Of a DNA stretch of 64,000 nt, positions 23,619 through 32,846 are shown piece by piece (positions within the stretch are counted from its first letter, which is position 1; each line of letters begins with the position of its first letter). Source of the stretch: CAYPFY01 sp964410105 (lineage in GTDB: Bacteria; Bacteroidota; Ignavibacteria; UBA10030; SZUA-254). The stretch covers positions 1 through 64,000 of the forward strand of contig CAYPFY010000013.1 of NCBI GenBank assembly GCA_964410105.1, given 5' to 3'. The notes under the pieces are model-generated. The model was not told the origin of the DNA and searched no databases. It saw nothing but the letters and a program-made list of their open reading frames with translations. Position numbers and translations under genes: made by a program.

Positions 23619-26600
23619 ATGAAGACTTTTTCAATCTTTGCATCGCTGATCGTCTCCGGATCGATCATGTTCGCGCAAAATGCTGTTCCGGATAACAAGC
23701 CGGTGAAACTGGATCCGGAAACCATTTCGGGCCTCGGGGCGCGTAATATCGGCTCCGCCGCGATGAGCGGCCGTGTCGCCGCGATCGACGCAGTTCACGA
23801 AGGCCAACGGCTTACCGTGTACATAGGCGCCGCGAGCGGCGGGGTGTGGAAGTCGGTGAACGGAGGGACCACTTTCAAGCCGGTGTTCGATAAACAACCC
23901 GTGCAGTCGATCGGTGCCATCACGATCGATCCGAAGAATCCCAAAGTGATCTGGGTGGGCACAGGCGAGTCCTGGACTCGCAATAGCGTCTCGATCGGCG
24001 ACGGGATCTATAAATCAACCGACGGCGGGGATAATTGGACGAATCTCGGCCTGAAGGAGTCTGAAAGAATCTCAAGGATTTTTATTGATCCGACAGATCC
24101 GAGTACGGTGTACGTCGCCGTACCAGGAAAATTATGGAGCGATAGCGACGAGCGCGGCCTTTATAAATCGACGGACGGGGGTAAATTGTGGACCAAGATT
24201 CTCAGAGGGATGAACGCGTCAACAGGGTGCTCGACGATTTCCATGGATCCCCAGAATCCCAAAACCATTTTTGCGGGTATGTGGGATTTCCGTCGCAAAG
24301 GGTGGACCTTCCGCTCCGGCGGCGACTCTCCCGGCGCGCCGAGCGGCAGCGGTCTCTTTAAGACAGTCGACGGGGGCTCATCCTGGACCGAGCTTACGGA
24401 TAAGACTGCCAAGGGTCTTCCCTCAAAACCCTGGGGCAGACTGGCTCTGGCCGTGGCTCCCTCAAAGCCAAATATTGTGTACGCCTTCATCGAAGCTGAA
24501 CCCCCTAAGAACGGGCTTTATCGCTCCACCGATGGAGGACAGTCCTGGCAGCTTCTCGACCGGAGCCGGAATATGGTCTGGCGGCCGTTTTATTTCGCGA
24601 ATCTGATTGTTGATCCTCAGAATGAGAACAAGATTTATAAACCCGACGGGCCTCTCATCATGAGCACCGACGGCGGTAAGAGTTTTAGCGGTATCTCGGG
24701 CGGCGCCCATGGGGATTTTCACGATGTCTGGATTGATCCGGCCAATACGGATCATCTCATCACCGGCGACGACGGAGGAGTTTGGTATTCCTATGATGGA
24801 GGAAATCAGTGGTGGAAGGGGGATAATCTGCCCATATCTCAGTTTTATCATGTGAGCGTGGATATGGACCGGCCTTATCATGTCTACGGAGGTCTTCAGG
24901 ATAACAGCTCCTGGGTCGGCCTGTCCGCATACCCGGGCGGGATCGGCAATGAGCAGTGGGAGAATATGTACGGCGGCGACGGGTTCTGGATGTGGGCCGA
25001 TCCTTTCGACCCCGACTATATTTACGCGGAATCCCAGGGGGGATTCATCGGCCGGGTGAATCGTAAGACACACGAATCGCGCAATATTCAGCCGCTGCCC
25101 CACTATAAGGAAGACAAGTTGCGGTTTAACTGGAATACGCCGATTCATGTGAGCCCGACTCAGGACGGCACGATTTACCTCGGCTCGCAGTTTCTGTTCC
25201 GCTCAAAAGACCACGGCCAGATCTGGGACAGGATTTCGCCCGATCTTTCCACCAAAGATCCGGAGAAGCAGAAGCAGGAGCAGTCCGGGGGTGTCTCGGT
25301 GGATAATTCCTCGGCGGAGATGCATACGACGATTTATGCGATTTGTGAATCCCCCAAGAATGCGAATCTGATATGGGCCGGCACCGATGACGGGAATCTG
25401 CAGATTACCCGCGACGGGGGTAAAACCTGGACGAATGTTGTGGGGAATGTGCACGGTCTTCCCAAGAATGCCTGGGTGTCGTCGGTCGATGCAGGGCATT
25501 TCAGCGAGGGGACGGCGTACGCGACTTTCGATCTCCATATGTCCGGGGATATGCGGCCCTATGTGTATAGAACCACCGATTACGGAAAGACATGGTCTTC
25601 CGTTATAGGCCCGACGAATGAAACGGTCCGGGGCTATGCGCACGTGGTGAAGGAAGATCTCGTGATGAAGGATCTCCTTTTCGTCGGTACCGAGTTCGGC
25701 CTGTGGATATCCGTCGACGGCGGTCATCAGTGGATTCAATATAAAGGAGGGGACCTGCCCTGCGTCGCTGTCCGGGATCTGGCGATCCATCCCAGGGATA
25801 ATGATCTTGTGATCGCGACCCACGGGCGCGGGATCTGGATCATCGACGATATCACTCCTCTTCGCGCCCTGACTCCCGAGATGCTGACGAAGAATGCCGC
25901 GTTCCTGGAGGCCCGCCCGACGGTTCAGGAGCTTCCCGCTAACGGCGGCTGGGCATCGGGGGATGCGTCGTTCTCCGGAGCCAATCCTCCCGACGATGCG
26001 ACGATTACCTATTATCAGAAACGGCGTCATATTTTCGGTGATCTTAAAATAGAAGTTCTGGACCAGGATGGTAAGGTGCTGGGGACTGTCCCGAGCAGCA
26101 AGCGTCGCGGGCTGAACCGGGCCACCTGGTCGATGCGATTGAAAGCGCCCAAGGTCCCACCAGCCGCCACGGCTGCCTTTGGCGCTAATGTCGGTCCCCG
26201 CGTGCTTCCCGGGGCCTATACGGTGAGGATGACCAAGGATAAAGAGGTTTTTACAACGACGCTCAATGTTCAGCCCGATCCTCGGTCAAAGCATACCGCC
26301 GAGGAGCGCAAGGCGCAGTTTGACCTTTCGATGAAGCTTTATGGGCTTCTCGGGGATATGACATATACGGTGGACCGGATGACGGGGGTGCGGACAACCC
26401 TTGATAAGCGCGCGGCCATGATGCAGAAGGATGATCCGCTGACAAAACGCGTTCAGAAAGCGTCATCCCAGGTTGACGAGCTGAGGAAGAAGATTGTGGC
26501 GACGAAAGAAGGGGGGATGATTACGGGCGAGGAGAGATTGCGGGAATATCTGGCCTCGCTGTACAGCAGTGTGGTTTTTTACGAAGGGCGGCCGTCACAG

Positions 26601-26777
26601 ACTCAGGTCGAGAGGACCGACGCTCTCGCTCATGAGCTTGCTGATGTGGCCAAGGAATTCGACGACTGGAGCGCACGTGAGCTGGCTCCGCTGAATTCCG
26701 CCCTCTCACAGGCGAAGATGGATGCTGTTACTCCGATTACACGCGAGGACTGGGAGAGGAGATCCATGCAGCACTGA
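23619..26777 (+). CDS. Large secreted Sortilin/BNR propeller protein
   Basis: 1052 residues with a signal peptide. Residues about 35-770 are two back-to-back beta-propellers built from BNR/Asp-box units such as STDGGDNWTNL, STDGGKLWTKI, STDGGQSWQLL and SVDGGHQWIQYKGG, the Sortilin/VPS10 arrangement often labelled glycosyl hydrolase. The C-terminal 280 residues form a beta domain (ITYYQKRRHIFGDLKIEVLDQDGKVLGTV) and a long helical tail (AEERKAQFDLSMKLYGLLGDM...). This full length and order is a known family in Bacteroidota and Acidobacteriota; no enzymatic activity has been fixed for it. There is no T9SS domain at its end. Co-transcribed with the lipoprotein-sorting-like gene. Confidence 0.85.
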   Translation: MKTFSIFASLIVSGSIMFAQNAVPDNKPVKLDPETISGLGARNIGSAAMSGRVAAIDAVHEGQRLTVYIGAASGGVWKSVNGGTTFKPVFDKQPVQSIGAITIDPKNPKVIWVGTGESWTRNSVSIGDGIYKSTDGGDNWTNLGLKESERISRIFIDPTDPSTVYVAVPGKLWSDSDERGLYKSTDGGKLWTKILRGMNASTGCSTISMDPQNPKTIFAGMWDFRRKGWTFRSGGDSPGAPSGSGLFKTVDGGSSWTELTDKTAKGLPSKPWGRLALAVAPSKPNIVYAFIEAEPPKNGLYRSTDGGQSWQLLDRSRNMVWRPFYFANLIVDPQNENKIYKPDGPLIMSTDGGKSFSGISGGAHGDFHDVWIDPANTDHLITGDDGGVWYSYDGGNQWWKGDNLPISQFYHVSVDMDRPYHVYGGLQDNSSWVGLSAYPGGIGNEQWENMYGGDGFWMWADPFDPDYIYAESQGGFIGRVNRKTHESRNIQPLPHYKEDKLRFNWNTPIHVSPTQDGTIYLGSQFLFRSKDHGQIWDRISPDLSTKDPEKQKQEQSGGVSVDNSSAEMHTTIYAICESPKNANLIWAGTDDGNLQITRDGGKTWTNVVGNVHGLPKNAWVSSVDAGHFSEGTAYATFDLHMSGDMRPYVYRTTDYGKTWSSVIGPTNETVRGYAHVVKEDLVMKDLLFVGTEFGLWISVDGGHQWIQYKGGDLPCVAVRDLAIHPRDNDLVIATHGRGIWIIDDITPLRALTPEMLTKNAAFLEARPTVQELPANGGWASGDASFSGANPPDDATITYYQKRRHIFGDLKIEVLDQDGKVLGTVPSSKRRGLNRATWSMRLKAPKVPPAATAAFGANVGPRVLPGAYTVRMTKDKEVFTTTLNVQPDPRSKHTAEERKAQFDLSMKLYGLLGDMTYTVDRMTGVRTTLDKRAAMMQKDDPLTKRVQKASSQVDELRKKIVATKEGGMITGEERLREYLASLYSSVVFYEGRPSQTQVERTDALAHELADVAKEFDDWSARELAPLNSALSQAKMDAVTPITREDWERRSMQH

Positions 26778-26805
26778 TCGGCCGACAGTTCGGCGAGGCT
26801 CTTTT

Positions 26806-26842
26806 GATGCGACCGGCAGTCGGGGTATCGTCCGGTCGCATC
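26806..26842. terminator. Perfect inverted repeat after the propeller gene
   Basis: GATGCGACCGG (26806-26816) and CCGGTCGCATC (26832-26842) form an 11-base stem with a 15-base loop, 29 bases after the stop. The T-run is poor on the plus side (GTCATTTATG), while the minus side has AAAAG, so it may be a weak terminator or an mRNA-stabilising end. Confidence 0.5.
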
Positions 26843-27165
26843 GTCATTTATGCTCTGTGATGAGGAGAGCGTCGCATCTGACTGAGGCGCGCACGACGGC
26901 CAGGTGTAAAATTTGTGAGCTGTTTGGTTTCTCCTCCTCCCGCCGGAATTTTCCAGAGGTTTGACACTCATTTCGCACCAGAATTTGGTTGATTTATTCG
27001 GTGTGAAATGCTACTTTGATGAGTCTTGTGAAAAACCTCCGTTCGCGAGGAGGCTCGAGGGGTCGGAGGGGTCTCTCATCGGATACGAGCTAGGGAGCTC
27101 TCAGGGGGCAATGTTCTTGAAGAGGTCGACTTCTTCTCACACTCACGTAATTGAAGGAATCGTTT
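26843..27165. other. Glutamine synthetase upstream region
   Basis: 323 bases without a gene. It contains the promoter at 26989 and, in the leader, a hairpin CCTCC/GGAGG near 27037-27054 that is followed on the minus strand by TTTTT. No NtrC/GlnR-type operator or glutamine riboswitch was recognised. Confidence 0.4.
26989..27018 (+). promoter_or_regulatory. Promoter TTGATT-N17-TACTTTG (glnA)
   Basis: TTGATT at 26989-26994, 17 bases, TACTTTG at 27012-27018. Predicted leader of about 140 bases before the glutamine synthetase ATG. Confidence 0.45.
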
Positions 27166-28602
27166 ATGGCTGCTAAGAAGACCGCCAGGGAGATCGCGAA
27201 GGTGTTCGCGCTCATAAAGGAACATCAGGTCAGGGTCGTCGATCTCCGGTTCTGCGATATGCTGGGCCAATGGCAGCATTTTTCCGTTCTCCGAAACGAA
27301 TTCGACGAGGGTGCTTTCACCAACGGGGTCGGCTTCGACGGCTCGAGTATCCGCGGTTTTCAGAGAATCCACGAGAGCGATATGATTCTTATGCCGGATG
27401 CCGATGCCTGCTTTCTCGAGCCTTTCACCATGCACCCGACGCTGGCGATCATCTGCGACGTATACGATCCGATGACGAAGAAGCCTTATTCCCGCGATAG
27501 CCGGTATGTCGCCCGAAAAGCGGAAGAGTATCTCGTGTCAAAAGGGATTGCCGATGCCTGTTTAGTCGGTCCCGAGGCGGAGTTTTTTATTCTCGACAGC
27601 GTCCGATTCGATCAGTCGCATCACTACGGGTTCTATTACCTCGACTCGGAAGAGGGTTTCTGGAATTCTGGGAATCTTTCCGGAAACCCAAATCTCGGAC
27701 ATAAGCCCCGGTTCAAGGAGGGCTATTTCCCCACTTCTCCAATAGACAGCCTGCAGGATATCCGCTCCGAAATGTCCCTGACTCTTGAAAAAATCGGGGT
27801 TCCGGTAGAGGTTCACCATCATGAGGTGGCTACCGCAGGCCAGACGGAGATCGATATGCGGCGGGATTCACTGCTCCAGATGGGAGACAATCTGCTGAAG
27901 TATAAGTATGTGACAAAAAACGTTGCGAAGATGAGGGGGAAGACGGTGACGTTCATGCCGAAGCCAATTTTTAATGATAACGGCTCGGGGATGCATGTGC
28001 ATATGAGTCTCTGGAAAGGAGGAAAGCCGCTCTTTGCAGGGAAGAAGTATGCGGGTCTGAGCGATCTTGCTCTTCATTTCATCGGCGGTTTGCTGAAACA
28101 TGCCCCCGCGCTGACCGCTCTGACGAATCCGACGACGAATTCCTACAAGCGTATGGTGCCGGGGTTCGAGGCGCCGGTAAATCTCGCGTATTCCAAACGA
28201 AACCGGAGCGCCGCGGTGAGGATCCCGATGTATTCCGAAAATCCGAATGCTAAACGCGTGGAATACCGTTGCCCCGATCCAGCCTGTAATCCCTATCTTG
28301 CGTTTTCCGCAATCCTGATGGCAGGGCTGGATGGGATTAAACGCAAGATGGATCCGGGGGAGCCGCTGGATGTGGATATTTATGAGCTGTCGCCCGAAGA
28401 GCTCCGGCGTGTTCCCACGACTCCCGGCTCCCTCGCTGAGGCGCTCGATATTCTTGAGCGCGATCATGATTTTCTCCTTGAGGGGGATGTTTTTACGGAA
28501 GATCTTATCGAGACGTGGGTTTCATATAAAATGGAGAAAGAGGTTCATCCGATGCAGCTGCGCCCGCATCCCTATGAGTTTATGCTGTATTATGACGTTT
28601 GA
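27166..28602 (+). CDS. glnA: Type I glutamine synthetase
   Basis: 478 residues. Catalyses ATP-dependent amidation of glutamate with ammonium. Landmarks: VVDLRFCDMLGQWQHFSV in the N-terminal beta-grasp domain, GFDGSSIRGF, the metal-binding glutamates in GPEAEFFILDSVRFD and HHEVATAGQTEIDMR, the ATP-binding FMPKPIFNDNGSGMHVHMSLW, and NPTTNSYKRMVPGFEAPVNLAYSKRNRSAAVRIP. The tyrosine of the adenylylation loop is present (VDIYELSPEEL near residue 405), so the enzyme is GSI-beta-like. The ATG at 27166 is preferred over one five codons earlier because AAGGAA lies at the proper distance. Monocistronic. Confidence 0.96.
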   Translation: MAAKKTAREIAKVFALIKEHQVRVVDLRFCDMLGQWQHFSVLRNEFDEGAFTNGVGFDGSSIRGFQRIHESDMILMPDADACFLEPFTMHPTLAIICDVYDPMTKKPYSRDSRYVARKAEEYLVSKGIADACLVGPEAEFFILDSVRFDQSHHYGFYYLDSEEGFWNSGNLSGNPNLGHKPRFKEGYFPTSPIDSLQDIRSEMSLTLEKIGVPVEVHHHEVATAGQTEIDMRRDSLLQMGDNLLKYKYVTKNVAKMRGKTVTFMPKPIFNDNGSGMHVHMSLWKGGKPLFAGKKYAGLSDLALHFIGGLLKHAPALTALTNPTTNSYKRMVPGFEAPVNLAYSKRNRSAAVRIPMYSENPNAKRVEYRCPDPACNPYLAFSAILMAGLDGIKRKMDPGEPLDVDIYELSPEELRRVPTTPGSLAEALDILERDHDFLLEGDVFTEDLIETWVSYKMEKEVHPMQLRPHPYEFMLYYDV

Positions 28603-28646
28603 GCGGGGTTGCTTGATTGGGGCTGGTCTAGCGAGGTGATGACCGG

Positions 28647-28675
28647 TTGACTTTTGTAGGAATTTCCTTTACATG
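28647..28675 (+). promoter_or_regulatory. Promoter TTGACT-N17-TACATG
   Basis: TTGACT at 28647-28652 and TACATG at 28670-28675 with 17 bases between, just ahead of the GTG-start lipoprotein gene. The -10 is weak. Confidence 0.35.
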
Positions 28676-28698
28676 CTAAGTAGGCGGAGGCTGGAGGT

Positions 28699-29481
28699 GT
28701 GTCAAAGGTGCGAGCGTGGGCTTGTCGGGCGATGGTTGGGGTTATTGCTGCAGCAGTTTTCCCCTCGTGCAGGGAACATTCGGTAAATACTCCCGTCGCT
28801 AACCCGCACGAACGGGTTCACCTTTCCTATTCTCATGCGGATTCTGTCGAAGCCGGGGAGCTGGCCTGCTGGTATTCCGCCACAATCCGTCCCAGTGACA
28901 GTCTCATTTCTGAAGTTTTGTATTCCCTGAATTATCTCCGGTATGTGTTTGATGATAGCCTGAAATTTCATGATTCCGTCTCGGTGCTGAGGCAATGGCG
29001 GTTCCTCGCACCATTTCGGATTTCCCAGATAATCATAGAGTGCGACGATGCAACAACCCAGGCCATTTTTAAAGGAACATATCATGCCTGGACCGGCTTA
29101 GACTCATTCCTCCGGCCGGTGGAATATCGCCTGCTGGATTCATCTGGATTTTTCTTGTTGAAGTTTGATGGGTTCTCGCACCCCCTCCGCCTTGTGAGAA
29201 TCTTTAGGTCGCTTCCCGGAATCATCTACGGTGAACCCAATTATGTCCTTTTCGCTGGATGGTCAACCTTTCCAATATACCCGTGGTATGACGGAAAGAA
29301 CTGGTCCTACGTTTTCTGCCCTGGCGACGCAAGAGGACCCTATTGGTATTTGAAGTATAACGATGGGATGCCAGAATTTATCGGATCCTTGTTGCCAGGG
29401 GATTCATTGCCAGAGCCTTGGTGGTGGGAGGAGGCTCGGGTAAACATTTCACAGCTCTATGGATGGGATGGCCCGCAGTGA
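28699..29481 (+). CDS. Hypothetical lipoprotein
   Basis: 260 residues from a GTG start with CGGAGG eight bases upstream. The N-terminus (RAWACRAMVGVIAAAVFPSC) is a lipoprotein signal with the acylated cysteine near residue 24. The rest has several Trp/Tyr-rich strands (WYDGKNWSYVFCPGDARGPYWYLKY) and no family I recognise. The C-terminus faces the TMTC-like gene, six bases between stops. Confidence 0.65.
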   Translation: MSKVRAWACRAMVGVIAAAVFPSCREHSVNTPVANPHERVHLSYSHADSVEAGELACWYSATIRPSDSLISEVLYSLNYLRYVFDDSLKFHDSVSVLRQWRFLAPFRISQIIIECDDATTQAIFKGTYHAWTGLDSFLRPVEYRLLDSSGFFLLKFDGFSHPLRLVRIFRSLPGIIYGEPNYVLFAGWSTFPIYPWYDGKNWSYVFCPGDARGPYWYLKYNDGMPEFIGSLLPGDSLPEPWWWEEARVNISQLYGWDGPQ

Positions 29482-29487
29482 TCCGAC

Positions 29488-31917
29488 CTAATCGGATGAC
29501 TTCATGCCTGAGCTTTGGGAAGTGAGTAACTTCTTGAATTTCTGAGAAAACTTCCCCGAATAAAAATATCCCTCAGATTCAAGTTTATTCAATCCTTCCG
29601 CATCGCGGAGCCGCGGTTCAAGTTCCTCCGCAATCGTGAGATTCGATTCGGCTGCCGCCCTGTCGTGGATGTCAGCCGATATCACAGCGAGTCCCAGCCT
29701 CGGAGCCCATCGATGAGCGTCCAGAGAGATCGAGGTCAGGAAATTCTTTTTCGCCGATGGGTAGTCGCCGAGTTCTGCATAATAATATCCCAGGTTGTTG
29801 TAGAGCGACGCCCGGCCAGGGGTGAGATGGATCGCCTTCCGAATTGTGACAACCGCGGAGTCGAATTGCGACTTTCGTCCATAGAGTATGCTCAGGTCAT
29901 TGTACATGCTTGTGCTGTCCGGAGATTTACTGTAATATGTCTTCAGGTCTGAGAGCGCCTCATCGAGCCGCTTGAGCGCCAGGAGGGCCACGAACCGCCG
30001 ATACACTGCTTTTTGGTTCGCCGGGTCCGCATCAAGTACGGCTGAAAGATCTCTGACGGCTTCCCGATTGTTTCCCACTACCTCGTAACATACTCCCCGG
30101 TTGTATAGCGCTTCGGTGAACCCGGGTCTGTAGCGCACGGCCTTCGTAAAATCTTCCAGGGCGCCGTTCATATCCCCCGTTCGCGAGAGTATCGTTCCCC
30201 GGTTATTGAACGCCTCGGCGTAATCGGGCCGAATCTCTATTGCCCGGGTGTAGTCGGCGATTGCCGACTTTGAGTCTTTGATTTTTCCGTATGCCACTCC
30301 CCTCAGATTATAACTCTCGGCGACCGCAGGCTCGAGTCGTATGGCCTCTGTAAGATCTCGAATTGCCGCCTGATAGTCGCCTGTCTCGTCGTAGAGGTTC
30401 CCGCGCGCGGCGTATGCACTGGCGTCTTCCGGCTTCAGGGAGATTATTCTCGTGAAATCGTCAAGGGCCGAAGGCATGTTGTGAAGATCCTGGTAGACTA
30501 ATCCCCTGTTGTAGTAAGCGTCGATGAGGTCGGGGCTCAGCCGAATTGCATTGTTGAGATCGTCAAGGGCTCGCTCAGTCTGATGGAGGTGACGTCTGCT
30601 GATGCCCCGGGAGAGATAGGCGATGTCGGAAGACGGATTTTTGTCAATAGCGTCGGACAGAAGCGTGATGTCATCGCTCCACATTGTTGTCCTCAAATGT
30701 GCAATGAGCGAGAGCAGTATTATATATCCGGCGAGGGCGGTGTAGAAAAGACTTTTTTTTATCGAACCGCCGGTCCGGTCGTTCAGCCGGGACAGGTATT
30801 GCGATCCGACGAAGAAGATACCGATATACGAAAGATATGTGTATCGTTCCGCGAGCATTGCGCCCCCAACCGGGATTATCTGCAGGAACAATGCGATGTT
30901 AAGCATGAAAAAAAGGGATCCGAAACGTAAGTCTTTGTCGCCCCTGGAGAGTTTTCCAATGAAAATCGCGAGGGAGAGAACGATGACCGCGGAGGCGTAG
31001 TAAGCCACCGGAAGCCCGCCACCGATTCGCGAGGGATACGGATAGAATGCTGAAAGGTTTACCGGGACGATGGCTTTGATGAGGTAGACGACGAGTGCAT
31101 AGCTCGAGAAGAGGGTCCTGTCCAGGGGAGACCACATTGCAGAAGAAGTGCTCAGGGCGCCAGTCGATTTTTGCGCGACGATTGTGATAATGCCGAATAT
31201 GATCGAACCGAGAAAAAACGGGATCTTGTCGCGAAAAGTTACCCTCCCTCCCGGTGAGATGTAACGTTCCATGAGGAGAAGCACAAACGGGAGGACGGCC
31301 GCAGCCGATTTTGAGAGTATCGCAAATGCGAAGAATCCGATCGTCGCCCAGTGCGCTCCGGACCGGAACGCGGGGACCGATCTTTCGGGTGAATCGGCCC
31401 TGAACCGGAGGTAATATAAATAGCTCAGCAACCCCCCGAGGGAAAAGGATGCGTACAAAAGATCCTTCTGCTCCGAAATCCACGCGACAGATTCGACATG
31501 CATCGGGTGAATGCCGAAAAGGAGAGCTACGATCGCAGCTCCGAACCGCCAGCCCGTCAGATTTTTGGCGAGATAATAGACGAGAATCACGTTGAGGCAG
31601 TGGAGGATGAGGCTGACGGCATGATAATCTGCCGGATCCAGCCCGAAGAACGCATACTGGAGCGCATAAGCAGTCAGTGTGACGGGATAGTAATCGAGAT
31701 ATATGGTCGAAAAGATCTTCCCTATGCCATGCCAGGAGAAGTCCTTGATGAGGTTGTTGTCGGTTACATAGAGAGCGTCGTCCCAGTTCCTGACAAAATC
31801 GTTTCCCAGGGAATGCGCGAACACGAGGATTGTGAGAGAAAGAAGACTGACGAGTATGAAGAAATCTTGCCGGCGGGAAAGGGATATCCCGTTACGTTTT
31901 TGGGGATTCTCGGTCAA
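29488..31917 (-). CDS. TMTC-like membrane protein with TPR tail
   Basis: About 809 residues from the TTG at 31917, which has CAGGAG nine bases ahead; the open frame continues to 32055 but those residues are unlike the family. The N-terminal ~400 residues form about ten membrane helices with the luminal/periplasmic acidic motif FVRNWDDALYVTDN after helix 1 and GIHPMHVESVAWISEQKD, the pattern of GT-C fold glycosyltransferases and of eukaryotic TMTC O-mannosyltransferases (DUF1736-type). The C-terminal half holds about ten tetratricopeptide repeats (AIRLSPDLIDAYYNRGLVYQDL and similar). Bacterial members have no assigned acceptor. It probably glycosylates, or scaffolds glycosylation of, exported proteins. 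Confidence 0.8.
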   Translation of the reverse strand: MTENPQKRNGISLSRRQDFFILVSLLSLTILVFAHSLGNDFVRNWDDALYVTDNNLIKDFSWHGIGKIFSTIYLDYYPVTLTAYALQYAFFGLDPADYHAVSLILHCLNVILVYYLAKNLTGWRFGAAIVALLFGIHPMHVESVAWISEQKDLLYASFSLGGLLSYLYYLRFRADSPERSVPAFRSGAHWATIGFFAFAILSKSAAAVLPFVLLLMERYISPGGRVTFRDKIPFFLGSIIFGIITIVAQKSTGALSTSSAMWSPLDRTLFSSYALVVYLIKAIVPVNLSAFYPYPSRIGGGLPVAYYASAVIVLSLAIFIGKLSRGDKDLRFGSLFFMLNIALFLQIIPVGGAMLAERYTYLSYIGIFFVGSQYLSRLNDRTGGSIKKSLFYTALAGYIILLSLIAHLRTTMWSDDITLLSDAIDKNPSSDIAYLSRGISRRHLHQTERALDDLNNAIRLSPDLIDAYYNRGLVYQDLHNMPSALDDFTRIISLKPEDASAYAARGNLYDETGDYQAAIRDLTEAIRLEPAVAESYNLRGVAYGKIKDSKSAIADYTRAIEIRPDYAEAFNNRGTILSRTGDMNGALEDFTKAVRYRPGFTEALYNRGVCYEVVGNNREAVRDLSAVLDADPANQKAVYRRFVALLALKRLDEALSDLKTYYSKSPDSTSMYNDLSILYGRKSQFDSAVVTIRKAIHLTPGRASLYNNLGYYYAELGDYPSAKKNFLTSISLDAHRWAPRLGLAVISADIHDRAAAESNLTIAEELEPRLRDAEGLNKLESEGYFYSGKFSQKFKKLLTSQSSGMKSSD

Positions 31918-32055
31918 GTGATAAAACTCCTGAGGTTCGACCACATAGTGAATTCCTGATAATTTAAGGAATTGAAGCTCACCTGCAACGACCTGAAGCA
32001 TTCCGGAAAAACGACTATGTCGGCTGTTGACTTTTGCCAGCCAATTCGGTAACAT

Positions 32056-32276
32056 GGCGGCGGGGAGCCGGATTTTAAATCGAAAGGTCCACGCGGGAGG
32101 GTTTCATGGCGCTGGCTCAGCATTGGTCCCCGGGCTCACCCTGCCATGAGGCGACCACCCCCTGCTTCCCGGTGGTACCCACCATGCGAGATCAGACTGG
32201 TTTCGACCCTTGTCCTTGATACAAATGAGGATTCTCAGAACGTGGCGACGATGCCGTCTACATCAACACAGCGGAC
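32056..32276. other. Intergenic region before the DinB gene
   Basis: 220 bases. A 37-codon plus-strand frame starts at an ATG at 32105 after GGGAGGG, but its Cys/Pro-rich product resembles nothing and I do not call it. No clear promoter seen. Confidence 0.3.
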
Positions 32277-32828
32277 ATGGCGATTCGGATGAAAGAGAGT
32301 GGTCATGAGAGCGCGGCCCTAGATGTGTGGCAAACAAGCAACCGCGTCACAGAGTTTTTCTTCGAGCATCTGCCGGATGAAGTGTGGGAGATGAAGATCC
32401 CAGGTGCCCCTCGACGATCAGTCCGTATGATTGCGGGCCATATCCATAATTCCCGATGTATGTGGATCAAAATGATCGGCAGGGCCTATGGAGTAAAACC
32501 GCCCACGAGCGTTGACCGGAGACATGTGAGCCGATCGGATTTGCTCCGTGCTCTGAAGCGTAGTAGCCAGGGTGTTCTGAAACTTCTGATTCTTGGCGTC
32601 GGTCAAGGAGGCAAGCTGCGAATTCAGGTGCCATGGGCTAATATTCCCTCCGATGTTGCACACTTCATGGCGTATCTGATGGCTCATGAAGCCCACCATC
32701 GCGGACAGATAGTTCTCGTGGCCAGGGAATCAGGTCATAGGCTTCCGCAGGAGATTACGGCAGGGCTCTGGCAATGGAAACAACGGCACAAGGAGTCGCT
32801 GAAACGCCGTTCGGGCGGCGGCTCGTGA
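32277..32828 (+). CDS. DinB-family metal-dependent protein
   Basis: 183 residues, four-helix bundle of the DinB/YfiT type. The metal triad is present: His55 in MIAGHIHNSR and His137 and His141 in AHEAHHRGQIVLVARESG. Members include thiol transferases (bacillithiol and mycothiol S-transferases), but the substrate here is unknown. It heads a run of small same-strand genes. Start uncertain by four codons (second ATG at 32289). Confidence 0.82.
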   Translation: MAIRMKESGHESAALDVWQTSNRVTEFFFEHLPDEVWEMKIPGAPRRSVRMIAGHIHNSRCMWIKMIGRAYGVKPPTSVDRRHVSRSDLLRALKRSSQGVLKLLILGVGQGGKLRIQVPWANIPSDVAHFMAYLMAHEAHHRGQIVLVARESGHRLPQEITAGLWQWKQRHKESLKRRSGGGS

Positions 32829-32846
32829 TTTATAGATTAAAGCATC

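Noticed and set aside
31918..32055. 46-codon N-terminal extension of the TMTC-like gene
   Set aside because: The residues are unlike the family, the TTG at 31917 has a proper ribosome site, and a promoter-like pair lies inside the extension.
32105..32218. 37-codon small open frame after GGGAGGG
   Set aside because: The Cys/Pro-rich product has no recognisable feature and lies directly before the DinB gene; ribosome site alone is not enough.
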